A stretch of DNA of 17,405 nucleotides, taken from NCBI GenBank assembly GCA_943359415.1, contig CALRHQ010000013.1:1-17405 (forward strand). Reading direction: 5' to 3'. Positions 7,484-14,827 of this stretch are shown piece by piece. Positions within the stretch are counted from its first letter, which is position 1, and every line of letters starts with the position of its first letter. A model generated the notes under the pieces. It saw nothing but the letters and a program-made list of their open reading frames with translations. It searched no databases and was not told the DNA's origin. The DNA is from Candidatus Peribacteria bacterium. Its GTDB lineage: Bacteria > Patescibacteriota > Gracilibacteria > UBA1369 > LOWO2-01-FULL-3. The position numbers and the translations under genes were made by a program.

Positions 7484-8041
7484 ATGATATATGCATTATT
7501 AGCACTTGCAGTAGTAGCAATTTTGATAGTCGGTCTTTACAACAGCGTAATCAGTCTAAAAAATAAATGTGATGAAGCATGGTCAGACATCGATACGCAA
7601 TTAAAACGCAGATATGACCTTATTCCAAATATCGTAGAAACGGTTAAAGGATACGCAAAACATGAATCAGGAACTCTAGAAAAAATCACAGAACTTCGTT
7701 CACAAGCAATGCAATCAAAAGGCGTAGAAGACAAAGAAAAATCAGAAAACATGCTTTCCGGAGCATTGAAATCACTTTTTGCATTAGCTGAAAATTATCC
7801 GGAACTAAAAGCAAATCAAAACTTCTTAGATCTTCAAAACAAACTCGCAGAAGTTGAAGACAATCTTCAGCTCTCACGCCGTTATTACAACGCCGTAGTG
7901 CGTGACTTCAACACAAAGATTCAAGTCTTTCCAAACAACCTTCTAGCTCAAATGCTAGGCTTCACATCACGTGTATTCTTCGAAGCTCAAGCTGGCGAAA
8001 AAGAAAATGTAAAAGTAAGCTTCAAGGAAGAAGAGAAGTAG
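7484..8041 (+). CDS. lemA: LemA family protein
   Basis: 185 residues, the usual length. An N-terminal membrane segment (about 2-20) is followed by a long helical domain with family hallmarks: SVISLKNKCDEAWSDIDTQL, RRYDLIPNIVETVKGYA, and SRRYYNAVVRDFNTKIQVFP with the following N-N-L-L-A. LemA proteins are anchored with the short N-terminus outside and a four-helix coiled-coil-like domain. Their biochemical role is not settled; partners in other bacteria include TPM-domain proteins, and none is seen next to it here. A hairpin and T-run about 35 bases after the stop probably terminate the transcript. Confidence 0.93.
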   Translation: MIYALLALAVVAILIVGLYNSVISLKNKCDEAWSDIDTQLKRRYDLIPNIVETVKGYAKHESGTLEKITELRSQAMQSKGVEDKEKSENMLSGALKSLFALAENYPELKANQNFLDLQNKLAEVEDNLQLSRRYYNAVVRDFNTKIQVFPNNLLAQMLGFTSRVFFEAQAGEKENVKVSFKEEEK

Positions 8042-8246
8042 TCCTCATCCATATTTTCTTAAAAAATCCATCCTTCTTTGGGCTTAGTCCAAGGTATTTT
8101 TTGAACCTTCGTGAATTCTTAAATAAATCCAAATCAGTCTTCAAAAAAACATACTGATTGATCCAGTTTCTGACCCCATAAGACCTCGGAATTGCAAGAA
8201 AATCCAGATAGAAGCACTCCAAACGTTTTTTTACAGCTGAAAACAT
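8022..8246 (-). CDS. Small basic hypothetical protein
   Basis: 74 residues rich in Lys, Arg, Phe and Leu, with no recognised domain and no signal peptide. In its favour: a well-formed promoter (8268-8296) directly upstream, an A-rich leader before the ATG like the other genes here, and no other gene in the interval. Against it: the stop lies 20 bases inside lemA on the other strand, and the lemA terminator hairpin falls within it. It may be a genuine small gene or the remnant of a longer one. Confidence 0.45.
   Translation of the reverse strand: MFSAVKKRLECFYLDFLAIPRSYGVRNWINQYVFLKTDLDLFKNSRRFKKYLGLSPKKDGFFKKIWMRTTSLLP
8076..8102 (+). terminator. Rho-independent terminator of lemA
   Basis: CTTTGG (8076-8081) pairs with CCAAGG (8089-8094), including one G-T pair, around a 7-base loop. 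It is followed by TA and six T residues (8097-8102). Confidence 0.5.
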
Positions 8247-8267
8247 TTTTTATTTTTATTACCCTAC

Positions 8268-8296
8268 AGTATAGCAAATTTTTGACTAACCGTAAA
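8268..8296 (-). promoter_or_regulatory. Promoter upstream of the small minus-strand ORF
   Basis: On the minus strand TTTACG (plus 8291-8296), 17 bases, TATACT (8268-8273), with TG one base before the -10 (extended -10). It would start transcription about 15 bases before the ATG at 8246. Confidence 0.55.
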
Positions 8297-8340
8297 CAAC
8301 AATCCACTATCTAAATACGAGAAACAAAAGAAATGGGATT

Positions 8341-9312
8341 TCATTTCAGAATCAATAAAATTAATCCAATCATTCTATCCTTCTCTTTTGGATTACTTTC
8401 TGCCACCAGAAGTGTTAACGCCGTAAGAGCTTCTGGAGTCATACATACTGGATTGAGTATTCCTGTTCTCTTTAAAAACCAAATAAACGTGAAGGCACCC
8501 GAACGCTTATTCCCGTCAACAAATGGATGATTTTTAACCGTAAAATATAAAAGATGTGCGGCTTTTTCTTCTATCGTTGGATATAAATCTTTTCCTTCAA
8601 ATGATTGCAGTACATTGCCCAATATCCCATCTACACTTTGTTCTTTTCTTGCTATGCCAAATAGATCGCCAGCCTGTCCACTATGCCTAAGTCCGATTTT
8701 TAAGTCTAAAAGTGCATCCGTCAATTCTTTTGCCGTGATTTTAAATTCTTTTTTTGTTGTTCCGGTCTTTGGGAAATTTTCTTTATCGTATGCATCGAGT
8801 GAAAACCAAGTATTCGCAAACATTCTTATCAATTCAATCGCATCTGTTGCACCAACAGTTCCACCAGACGGCAACAATGTTCTTACCTCTTCAACAGCTT
8901 TCAAGAATAAGTCATAATTCTTTACAAGACGTTTTTTGTTTATTGTATAGCCATCAATGATGTGATTATGCAAAGTTTTTGTAGCCCATTTACGAAAATT
9001 TGTAGCTTTTTTTGAATTTACACGATAACCGACCGAAAGAATCATGTCCAGATTGAAGTATTCCATATCGCGAGAAACCTCACGTTCTCCCTCTTTTTGA
9101 ACTGTTGCAAAAATTGCAACAGTTGCACTAGAATCAAGTTCTTTGGCATTTAAAATATTTTTTATATGACGGGATATACCTGATTTATCCGTTTCAAAAA
9201 GATCAGCAATTTGCTGTAAAGTAGCCCAAATCGTTTCCGATGAGACATCTTCTTTAAGCTCAATCGCCCCAGATTTTGCCTGATAAATCACGACACTATT
9301 TTCATTTCTCAT
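8341..9312 (-). CDS. RhuM-Fic/Doc fusion protein
   Basis: 323 residues in two parts. Residues 1-125 match the RhuM 'virulence protein' family: a helix-turn-helix-like stretch (QIADLFETDKSGISRHIKNI) and the signature DMEYFNLDMILSVGYRVNS then ATNFRKWATKTLHNHII. Residues 140-323 are a Fido (Fic/Doc) fold with the active-site motif H262-PFVD-GNK-R270, closer to Doc (HxFxxANKR-type) than to AMP-transferring Fic (GNGR). Doc phosphorylates and inactivates elongation factor Tu, and Fic proteins AMPylate targets; which applies is not determinable here. No Phd-like antitoxin is encoded next to it, so the RhuM part could control the enzyme or DNA binding. The next gene upstream is uvrB, 100 bases away on the same strand. 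Likely a stand-alone accessory or stress gene. Confidence 0.88.
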   Translation of the reverse strand: MRNENSVVIYQAKSGAIELKEDVSSETIWATLQQIADLFETDKSGISRHIKNILNAKELDSSATVAIFATVQKEGEREVSRDMEYFNLDMILSVGYRVNSKKATNFRKWATKTLHNHIIDGYTINKKRLVKNYDLFLKAVEEVRTLLPSGGTVGATDAIELIRMFANTWFSLDAYDKENFPKTGTTKKEFKITAKELTDALLDLKIGLRHSGQAGDLFGIARKEQSVDGILGNVLQSFEGKDLYPTIEEKAAHLLYFTVKNHPFVDGNKRSGAFTFIWFLKRTGILNPVCMTPEALTALTLLVAESNPKEKDRMIGLILLILK

Positions 9313-9371
9313 ATGTTTTATTTAAAAAAAATATATGAGAAAATATTAGAGGATCAAGATTAAATTTTCGT

Positions 9372-9392
9372 TAAAAATTCCTAAAATTTTTA
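9372..9392 (-). terminator. Weak A/T-only hairpin after uvrB
   Basis: TAAAAATT (9372-9379) and AATTTTTA (9385-9392) form an 8-bp stem containing only A-T pairs with a 5-base loop, about 20 bases after the uvrB stop. It is too weak to be sure it terminates transcription. Confidence 0.25.
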
Positions 9393-9412
9393 TAAAAAAC
9401 TATTTCTTTTCT

Positions 9413-11392
9413 TTACACTCCGTATTCCTCTCGTAGCGCCTCGATTTCATCCCTGATTTCAGCCGCTTTTTCAAAGTTTAGATTCTCACTTTCAATCTCC
9501 ATTTTATTTTCAAGAACTTTGATAAGTCGACCGACCTCATCCTTCGGGATTTTTTCACCATTAAATCTGCCTTTATCTTTCTTTTTGCCTCCCAGATGCG
9601 AAATATCACGAATCGCCTTTTTGATAGTTTCAGGAGTAATTCCGTGTTCTTTATTGTACTCAACCTGTTTTTCACGACGTCGATTTGTTTCTTTTATCGC
9701 ACCCTTTATCGCAGGCGTTTCAACGTCTGCATACATAATCACATTTCCATTTACATTTCTCGCACATCTTCCGGTTGTTTGGATCAAAGCACTTTCACTA
9801 CGCAAAAATCCTTGTTTATCAGCATCCAAAATCGCCACCAAACTCACCTCCGGCAAATCCAAACCTTCTCTAAGCAAATTAATACCAACCAAAACATCAA
9901 ATTTTCCAAGTCTCAAATCTCTCAAAATCTCAATTCTTTCAATAGTCTCAATGTCAGAATGCAAGTACCGTACACGAATATCAGCATCCGACAAAAATTC
10001 AGTCAAATCCTCAGCACTTCTTTTCGTCAAAGTTGTGATAAGCACTCTCTCGCTTCTATCAGTCACAATTTTGATTTCTTTTAATAAATCCTCAATCTGT
10101 CCTTTCGAAGGACGAATCGAAATTGGAGGATCTACTAGCCCTGTTGGACGTACGACCTGTTCCACGATCGCGCTTTTTTTCGTATTTGCCATCTCATATT
10201 TTCCGGGAGTAGCAGAAACAAAAACAGTATTTTTCATATAATCTTCAAACTCTTCAAATTTCAACGGCCTGTTGTCGTGCGCGGAAGGAAGCCTAAAACC
10301 ATGTTCAATCAAAGTTGATTTTCTCGAAAAATTTCCATTATGCATTCCGCCAATTTGAGGAACCGTCATATGAGATTCATCAATAAAAAGAAGAAAATCT
10401 TCCGGCAAATAATCCATCAAAGTAGTCGTCCTCTCACCTGCGGCTTTTCCGCTAAGATAACGAGTATAATTCTCAATTCCACTGCAATATCCTGTCTCAA
10501 GCAAAATCTCAATATCGTACTCAGTCCGAGTTTTTATTCTTTCCGCCTCAATATCACGACCTTGTTTTTTTAGCTCATTGTAGCGCAAATCAAGATCTTT
10601 CCTGATTCCATCCACAGCTCTCGTAACTTTTTCTTCAGTCGTTACATCATGTTTCGCAGGGAAAATCGTAATCTCATCCATTTTGCGAACAAGTTCTCCG
10701 GTAAAAGATTCGACTTCAGAAATCGCATCAATATCATCCCCAAAAAACTCGATCCTATAAACATTATCGCGATCCGGTGGATAAATTTCCACAGTATCCC
10801 CAAGCACATGAAACATTCCATTTTTAAATTCCATCGCACTTCTCGAATATTGCATATCCGTAAGTTGTCTCAAAAGTTTATCTCGAGGAATCACATCACC
10901 AACCTTTATAGTTCGCGCCATCGCCTTATAATCTTCAACAGAACCAAGACCATAAATACATGATACCGAAGCCACAATGATGACATCACGACGAGTCAGC
11001 AAATTCGCCGTCGCCGCATGTCTAAACTTTTCAATTTCCTCATTTATCGCCGCATCTTTTTCAATATAAGTATCAGTCGAAGGCAAATACGCTTCCGGTT
11101 GATAATAATCATAATACGACACAAAATAACTCACAGCATTGTCAGGGAAAAATTCCTGAAACTCACTACAAAGCTGTGCCGCCAAAGTCTTATTATGCGC
11201 GAGCACAAGGGCAGGACGCTGAAGCTTCTCGATCACTTTCGCCATCGTAAAAGTCTTTCCGGAACCGGTAACCCCAAGAAGAGTTTGAAACCTTTCTTTC
11301 TTGTCTAGCCCTGCAGTCAAGGCTTTTATCGCAGTCGGTTGATCGCCGGCAGGCGTCATTTCTGATTTTAAAACAAATTTTTTATCAATCAT
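9413..11392 (-). CDS. uvrB: Excinuclease ABC subunit B
   Basis: 659 residues, full family length. UvrB is the ATP-dependent damage-verification helicase of nucleotide excision repair, loaded by UvrA and then binding UvrC. Visible: the Walker A GVTGSGKT (40-47), the damage-probing beta-hairpin region (SYYDYYQPEAYLPSTDTYIE), the helicase motif II FIDESH, GGMHNGNFSRKSTL, LLREGLDLPEVSLVAILDADK, motif VI ALIQTTGRCARN, and the C-terminal UVR domain (about 619-655) that contacts UvrC. Motif VI has Cys where most UvrBs have Ala, and the usual MYNGDRSRK reads MHNGNFSRK; both look like lineage variation, not loss. uvrA and uvrC are not in the window. Transcribed divergently from the inositol-phosphatase-family gene. 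Confidence 0.97.
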   Translation of the reverse strand: MIDKKFVLKSEMTPAGDQPTAIKALTAGLDKKERFQTLLGVTGSGKTFTMAKVIEKLQRPALVLAHNKTLAAQLCSEFQEFFPDNAVSYFVSYYDYYQPEAYLPSTDTYIEKDAAINEEIEKFRHAATANLLTRRDVIIVASVSCIYGLGSVEDYKAMARTIKVGDVIPRDKLLRQLTDMQYSRSAMEFKNGMFHVLGDTVEIYPPDRDNVYRIEFFGDDIDAISEVESFTGELVRKMDEITIFPAKHDVTTEEKVTRAVDGIRKDLDLRYNELKKQGRDIEAERIKTRTEYDIEILLETGYCSGIENYTRYLSGKAAGERTTTLMDYLPEDFLLFIDESHMTVPQIGGMHNGNFSRKSTLIEHGFRLPSAHDNRPLKFEEFEDYMKNTVFVSATPGKYEMANTKKSAIVEQVVRPTGLVDPPISIRPSKGQIEDLLKEIKIVTDRSERVLITTLTKRSAEDLTEFLSDADIRVRYLHSDIETIERIEILRDLRLGKFDVLVGINLLREGLDLPEVSLVAILDADKQGFLRSESALIQTTGRCARNVNGNVIMYADVETPAIKGAIKETNRRREKQVEYNKEHGITPETIKKAIRDISHLGGKKKDKGRFNGEKIPKDEVGRLIKVLENKMEIESENLNFEKAAEIRDEIEALREEYGV

Positions 11393-11416
11393 TTTGTATA
11401 TTTTTTGAGCGAAGAG

Positions 11417-11445
11417 ATTGTATCACAAGAAAAGCTTGTCCTCAA
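11417..11445 (-). promoter_or_regulatory. uvrB promoter
   Basis: On the minus strand TTGAGG (plus 11440-11445), 17 bases, TACAAT (11417-11422), giving a leader of about 17 bases. No LexA-type operator was recognised by eye. Confidence 0.65.
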
Positions 11446-11472
11446 GCCAAAAGCCACAAATGAGGCACTTTA

Positions 11473-11501
11473 TTGCCACAAAATATTGAAAATGGTAATA
11501 T
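11473..11501 (+). promoter_or_regulatory. Promoter predicting a leaderless mRNA
   Basis: TTGCCA (11473-11478), 17 bases, TAATAT (11496-11501), then only six bases to the ATG at 11508. A start 6-8 bases after the -10 would put the first nucleotide at or next to the A of the start codon, so the mRNA would have no leader. Confidence 0.65.
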
Positions 11502-11507
11502 TTAGAC

Positions 11508-12317
11508 ATGAAACTACTCCCATTCGCTATCGACCTCGCGGAAAAAGCCGGAAAAATAATTTTAGCTATAGAAAAAGATCGCATAAAAGTAAGTGAAAAA
11601 GCGAAACACGACCTTGTCACAAATGCCGACAAGGCTTCAGAGAAATTCATAATGGAACAAATAAAAAAATATTATCCGGAACATGAAGTTTTATCAGAAG
11701 AAGACTTTTTCAAAAATAAAAAAATCCCAAATGCAGAGTATGTTTGGATAGTAGATCCACTCGATGGCACAACGAATTTTGCACATGGATTACCTATTTT
11801 TTCAGTATCAATCGCACTCGTTCACACAAAAAAAATCAAATCTTCAAAAAATTTCGAATACATGCACGGCGAAATTATAGTCGGAGTTGTGCATGCACCA
11901 AGAATGAAGGAAACTTTTTATGCAGAAAAAGACAAAGGCGCTTATTTAAACGGAAAACGCATTCGAACCTCAGCTGTAAAAACACTCGAAGATTCATTGA
12001 TTGTCACAGGATTTCCTGTAGCACACAAAGAAGTAAACGTTCCATATTTCACAAAAATGCTACCAAGATGCCAAGCGCTTAGACGGCTTGGTTCAGCCGC
12101 TTTAGACCTCTGCTATATCGCATGCGGAAGATTCGACAGCTATTGGGAATTCAGACTAAAAGCTTGGGATATCGCAGCAGGAAGCCTGATAGTCAAAGAA
12201 GCCGGCGGCGTAGTTACAGACACAAACGGAAAAACATTGGATCTCTTCGGCCAAGACATCCTCGCTACAAATGGCTTTCTTCACAAAGAAGTTGTAAAAA
12301 TCTTTTCAAAGCTTTAA
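11508..12317 (+). CDS. Inositol monophosphatase family protein (SuhB-like)
   Basis: 269 residues, standard size. The family hydrolyses small phosphate esters (inositol-1-phosphate, NADP, 3'-phosphoadenosine derivatives) with magnesium ions. The metal-binding motifs are intact: SEED (E64-E65), WIVDPLDGTTNF (D83, D86, G87-T89) and WDIAAGSLIVKEAGG (W220, D221). Conserved LRRLGSAALDLCYIACGRFDSYWE precedes the last motif. Which substrate it uses cannot be read from the sequence; SuhB-type and CysQ-type members differ little in these motifs. The ATG is preceded by a promoter so close that the transcript is expected to be leaderless. A tRNA gene follows on the same strand. Confidence 0.92.
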   Translation: MKLLPFAIDLAEKAGKIILAIEKDRIKVSEKAKHDLVTNADKASEKFIMEQIKKYYPEHEVLSEEDFFKNKKIPNAEYVWIVDPLDGTTNFAHGLPIFSVSIALVHTKKIKSSKNFEYMHGEIIVGVVHAPRMKETFYAEKDKGAYLNGKRIRTSAVKTLEDSLIVTGFPVAHKEVNVPYFTKMLPRCQALRRLGSAALDLCYIACGRFDSYWEFRLKAWDIAAGSLIVKEAGGVVTDTNGKTLDLFGQDILATNGFLHKEVVKIFSKL

Positions 12318-12320
12318 AAT
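12292..12320 (+). promoter_or_regulatory. Possible tRNA promoter in the end of the phosphatase gene
   Basis: TTGTAA (12292-12297), 17 bases, TAAAAT (12315-12320), overlapping the last codons and stop of the upstream gene. It would start transcription about 26 bases before the mature tRNA end. Confidence 0.4.
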
Positions 12321-12352
12321 CGCACAGCAAAACACTTTCCGTGCGTACATAT

Positions 12353-12429
12353 GCGTTCGTAGCTCAGTTGGATAGAGCGTTGGCTTGCGGAGCCAAAGGT
12401 CGCAGGTTCGATTCCTGCCGGACGCACCA
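12353..12429 (+). tRNA. tRNA-Arg, anticodon GCG
   Basis: A full cloverleaf can be drawn. The 7-bp acceptor stem GCGTTCG/CGGACGC has one G-T pair. The D arm is GCTC/GAGC, the anticodon stem TTGGC/GCCAA with loop TTGCGGA, and the T arm GCAGG/CCTGC with TTCGATT. The anticodon is GCG, reading the Arg codons CGC and CGU, and C35, the main arginine identity base, is present. The 3' CCA is encoded (12427-12429). Most bacteria instead use a tRNA-Arg(ACG), deaminated by TadA to inosine. Confidence 0.93.
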
Positions 12430-12491
12430 TTAAATAGCTTTTCCATATTGCAGCGAGAAAAGCGTGCCGTAACACTTCCACTCCAAATTCG

Positions 12492-12521
12492 TTCTACAGT
12501 ATGCTAAAGTAACAATACAAT
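12492..12521 (+). promoter_or_regulatory. Possible promoter of the secreted helical protein gene
   Basis: TTCTAC (12492-12497), 18 bases, TACAAT (12516-12521), then 17 bases to the ATG. An alternative pair, TTCCAC at 12476 and TATGCT at 12500, also with an 18-base spacer, is equally good. I cannot decide between them. Confidence 0.4.
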
Positions 12522-12538
12522 TTAATCAAAAAAAATTT

Positions 12539-13069
12539 ATGAAAAAATTCATGTCATTCATGATAGCACTAGCAATAGGTCTATCGACAGTAGCAGTACC
12601 GGTTTTCGCTGAGTACGGTACAAACAAGTCAAAATCATATGAAAAAGCAGAGGAGAAAAAAGATGAAAAGAAAGAAGACAAATCAAAATCAGAGAAATCT
12701 GACAAAAACGAAAAACTACCATTATCTGCAGAGACTTTAGCATGTGTACAAACAGCAGTAGATACACGCGATACAGCTATCATCACAGCTTTTGATGCAT
12801 ATTCTGCATCAGTAAAAACAGCTCTTGAAACAAGGAAAACAGCACTAAAAGCAGCATGGGCTCTTACAACATCTAAAGAAAGAAAAGACGCCATCAAAAA
12901 AGCATGGAAGGAATATACTTCAACAACAAAAACAGCAAAAAATACACTAAAAACATCAAGAAAAGCTGCTTGGACAAAATTCAAAGAAGACTTTAAAGCA
13001 TGTAAAGACATAACAAGTGCGGAATTAAATTCAGATACAACATCTGAAGGAGCAGACATCCAATTGTAA
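12539..13069 (+). CDS. Secreted helical protein, function unknown
   Basis: 176 residues. The N-terminus is a classic signal peptide: MKKF, a hydrophobic core to about 19, and VPVFA-E as the likely signal peptidase I site near residue 24. There is no lipobox cysteine. A highly charged Lys/Glu/Ser linker (about 28-58) follows, then an Ala/Lys/Thr-rich, almost wholly helical domain (about 60-160) with repeated KTAL/KAAW/KAWKEY-like segments and one Cys at each end of the helical domain (LAC near 69, KAC near 155). The pattern suggests an exported coiled-coil or helical-hairpin protein, perhaps cell-envelope associated, possibly closed by a disulfide. No family recognised. A strong terminator follows, so the gene is transcribed alone. 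Confidence 0.75.
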   Translation: MKKFMSFMIALAIGLSTVAVPVFAEYGTNKSKSYEKAEEKKDEKKEDKSKSEKSDKNEKLPLSAETLACVQTAVDTRDTAIITAFDAYSASVKTALETRKTALKAAWALTTSKERKDAIKKAWKEYTSTTKTAKNTLKTSRKAAWTKFKEDFKACKDITSAELNSDTTSEGADIQL

Positions 13070-13090
13070 AAAAGAAGACAACTTATAAAT

Positions 13091-13120
13091 AAAAACACTG
13101 TCCTTAAAAACAGTGTTTTT
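13091..13120 (+). terminator. Strong intrinsic terminator
   Basis: AAAAACACTGT (13091-13101) and ACAGTGTTTTT (13110-13120) form a perfect 11-bp stem with an 8-base loop. The right arm ends in five T residues, with ATTT after it. It closes the secreted-protein gene, and its near-symmetry could also stop transcription from the other side. Confidence 0.85.
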
Positions 13121-13134
13121 ATTTACGCACAATG

Positions 13135-13164
13135 TTGACAAAACAAGCAGAAAAGCAGTAAAAT
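13135..13164 (+). promoter_or_regulatory. Promoter of the HD hydrolase-like gene
   Basis: A perfect -35 TTGACA (13135-13140), 18 bases, TAAAAT (13159-13164), directly after the terminator and about 16 bases from transcript start to the ATG at 13187. Confidence 0.65.
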
Positions 13165-13186
13165 AACACCCTTTTGTTACAAAAAT

Positions 13187-14827
13187 ATGGCACAAAGCGA
13201 ATCAGAGGCAAGACGTGAAGACGAAATACCACATCTCACGATAGGATATCATGCTCAACAAGCAGAAAGATGGCCAATGAATAAAAGTATCGCAAATTGC
13301 TACGACAAAAATAGTGCATATTATTTTCATCTTGAACAAACACACCTGAAAGTACGTCCGGAAATATCTTTTGAAGCACTCAAAGATTCTATTCCACCTC
13401 AACATAGAGACAGAATAGAGGAAACGTGGCTAAAACTTTTGAAACACGAAAAAGATCTTACTCAAAATACAACAGAACTGAGAAGATGCTGGGAAAATCC
13501 TCCAAAAAACGAAGACGAAAAAGCAAAACATTTAGTACAAAATAGTCCGGTAGTTCTACAAGATTCATCACAAGCAGTCGCAATGGCATTAATTTCAACA
13601 GATCCAGCACTAACTTCATGGCAAGTAGTAGAAAAATCGCTAAGAAAAAGTGTTCACCACGCTACAAAAGACTTCATGACGATACTTCGAGTATACCTTG
13701 AAGAATTGATTGAAAAACAAGATGAAGAATACGTTCTTCCAAAAGATCATCCGGAAAGAGAAAACATAGTCATTCAAAACAGATATTTGCAACTTTTAGA
13801 TGCCACAAACATGGCAATGAGTACAGCAAAAACACTACATCATGAACAACCTGGAAGACGTGTAAGAAAAACAGAAAATAAACCTGTTATTTTTCATCCG
13901 GCAGCCGTAACTCTCGAAGCAATAAGACATATAGTTCCATTTGTCATAGAAGCCGATAATTTAGACATAAATCCAATGCTCGTAGCCATCGCTGCAGCGG
14001 TTCATGACACATCCGAAGATGCAAATGTTACAGTCGAAGAAGTGATAACAAAATTGAAAGAAATTCTTGATCACTACGATTCCACAATCAATCAAGCCAT
14101 AAATAGCGGATTTGGCCTATCAAGAGATAAATTCAAGAAAAAACTTTTGGACATGATGAATCCAACATATACACCAAAAATAAGACAAGCATTAAGGATA
14201 TTATCAACAGGTGAACCATTATCGGATCAAGAAAAAAAATCAGCCATAGAACAAAATCTCGCGGAAAGACAAAAAACAATGCGTCTTTTAGGAATTACAG
14301 AAAAAGATTTAGTAAGATGGGGTCTTCAACCAACAGCAGAAACGACAGGAACACAGGACACAAAACTTGAAACATTCAAACAATTCGACAAAGGCTATGA
14401 TGGTGGAAAAATAATGAAACTTATAATAAAATTACATACAATCACTCAGTCAAAAATAACACGCCAACTGGTACTGATGATAAAACTTACAGACAGGGCA
14501 AACAACATTTCCACCCAAGGGAAAATGCCGTTCCAATACCAAAAAACAAATCTACGAGCAACGGTATCAAGACTATTAGCTTACTGCATGCTTGATCACG
14601 ATCACATAGAAATGCCGCTATACAACACTCTTCCAAACCTACTGGATGAAACTGTAGCAGCATACAGAAGAATTAAAGCAGAAAATCCTGAAGCCATGGA
14701 AGAAGTAGATCATGAACTTCTCGCACAAGCCGAAAAATGGCAATTAGAAGCGATAAAACTAACCGTCCCACAAAAAGTACAAGCAGTCCTTGATCAATAT
14801 GAAGCAACAAAAACTACACACCCTTAA
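13187..14827 (+). CDS. RelA/SpoT-type HD hydrolase-like protein without synthetase
   Basis: 546 residues. The centre carries the HD-phosphohydrolase motifs in the RSH pattern: H237 (FHPAAV), H273-D274 in VHDTSED, which gives the HDxxED signature with E277-D278, and D436 in IKLTDRANN. These are the manganese-binding and catalytic residues by which SpoT/Rel and small alarmone hydrolases remove pyrophosphate from (p)ppGpp. The HD-to-D distance is about 160 residues against about 66 in Rel, so there is an insertion of roughly 95 residues, and about 230 residues precede the domain. No synthetase, TGS or ACT domain is visible. The substrate could be (p)ppGpp or another nucleotide. There is no signal peptide. 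Its stop overlaps the convergent rpe by 14 bases. Confidence 0.72.
   Translation: MAQSESEARREDEIPHLTIGYHAQQAERWPMNKSIANCYDKNSAYYFHLEQTHLKVRPEISFEALKDSIPPQHRDRIEETWLKLLKHEKDLTQNTTELRRCWENPPKNEDEKAKHLVQNSPVVLQDSSQAVAMALISTDPALTSWQVVEKSLRKSVHHATKDFMTILRVYLEELIEKQDEEYVLPKDHPERENIVIQNRYLQLLDATNMAMSTAKTLHHEQPGRRVRKTENKPVIFHPAAVTLEAIRHIVPFVIEADNLDINPMLVAIAAAVHDTSEDANVTVEEVITKLKEILDHYDSTINQAINSGFGLSRDKFKKKLLDMMNPTYTPKIRQALRILSTGEPLSDQEKKSAIEQNLAERQKTMRLLGITEKDLVRWGLQPTAETTGTQDTKLETFKQFDKGYDGGKIMKLIIKLHTITQSKITRQLVLMIKLTDRANNISTQGKMPFQYQKTNLRATVSRLLAYCMLDHDHIEMPLYNTLPNLLDETVAAYRRIKAENPEAMEEVDHELLAQAEKWQLEAIKLTVPQKVQAVLDQYEATKTTHP

Noticed and set aside
9313..9412. Antitoxin gene upstream of the RhuM-Fic gene
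   Set aside because: Only 100 A+T-rich bases separate it from uvrB, with no frame of useful length.
9519..10241. 240-residue plus-strand frame opposite uvrB
   Set aside because: Mirror frame of a strongly conserved gene, Ser/Ile-rich with no recognisable motif.
12430..12475. Stem GCTTTTC/GAAAAGC after the tRNA as a terminator
   Set aside because: The loop is long and no T-run follows.
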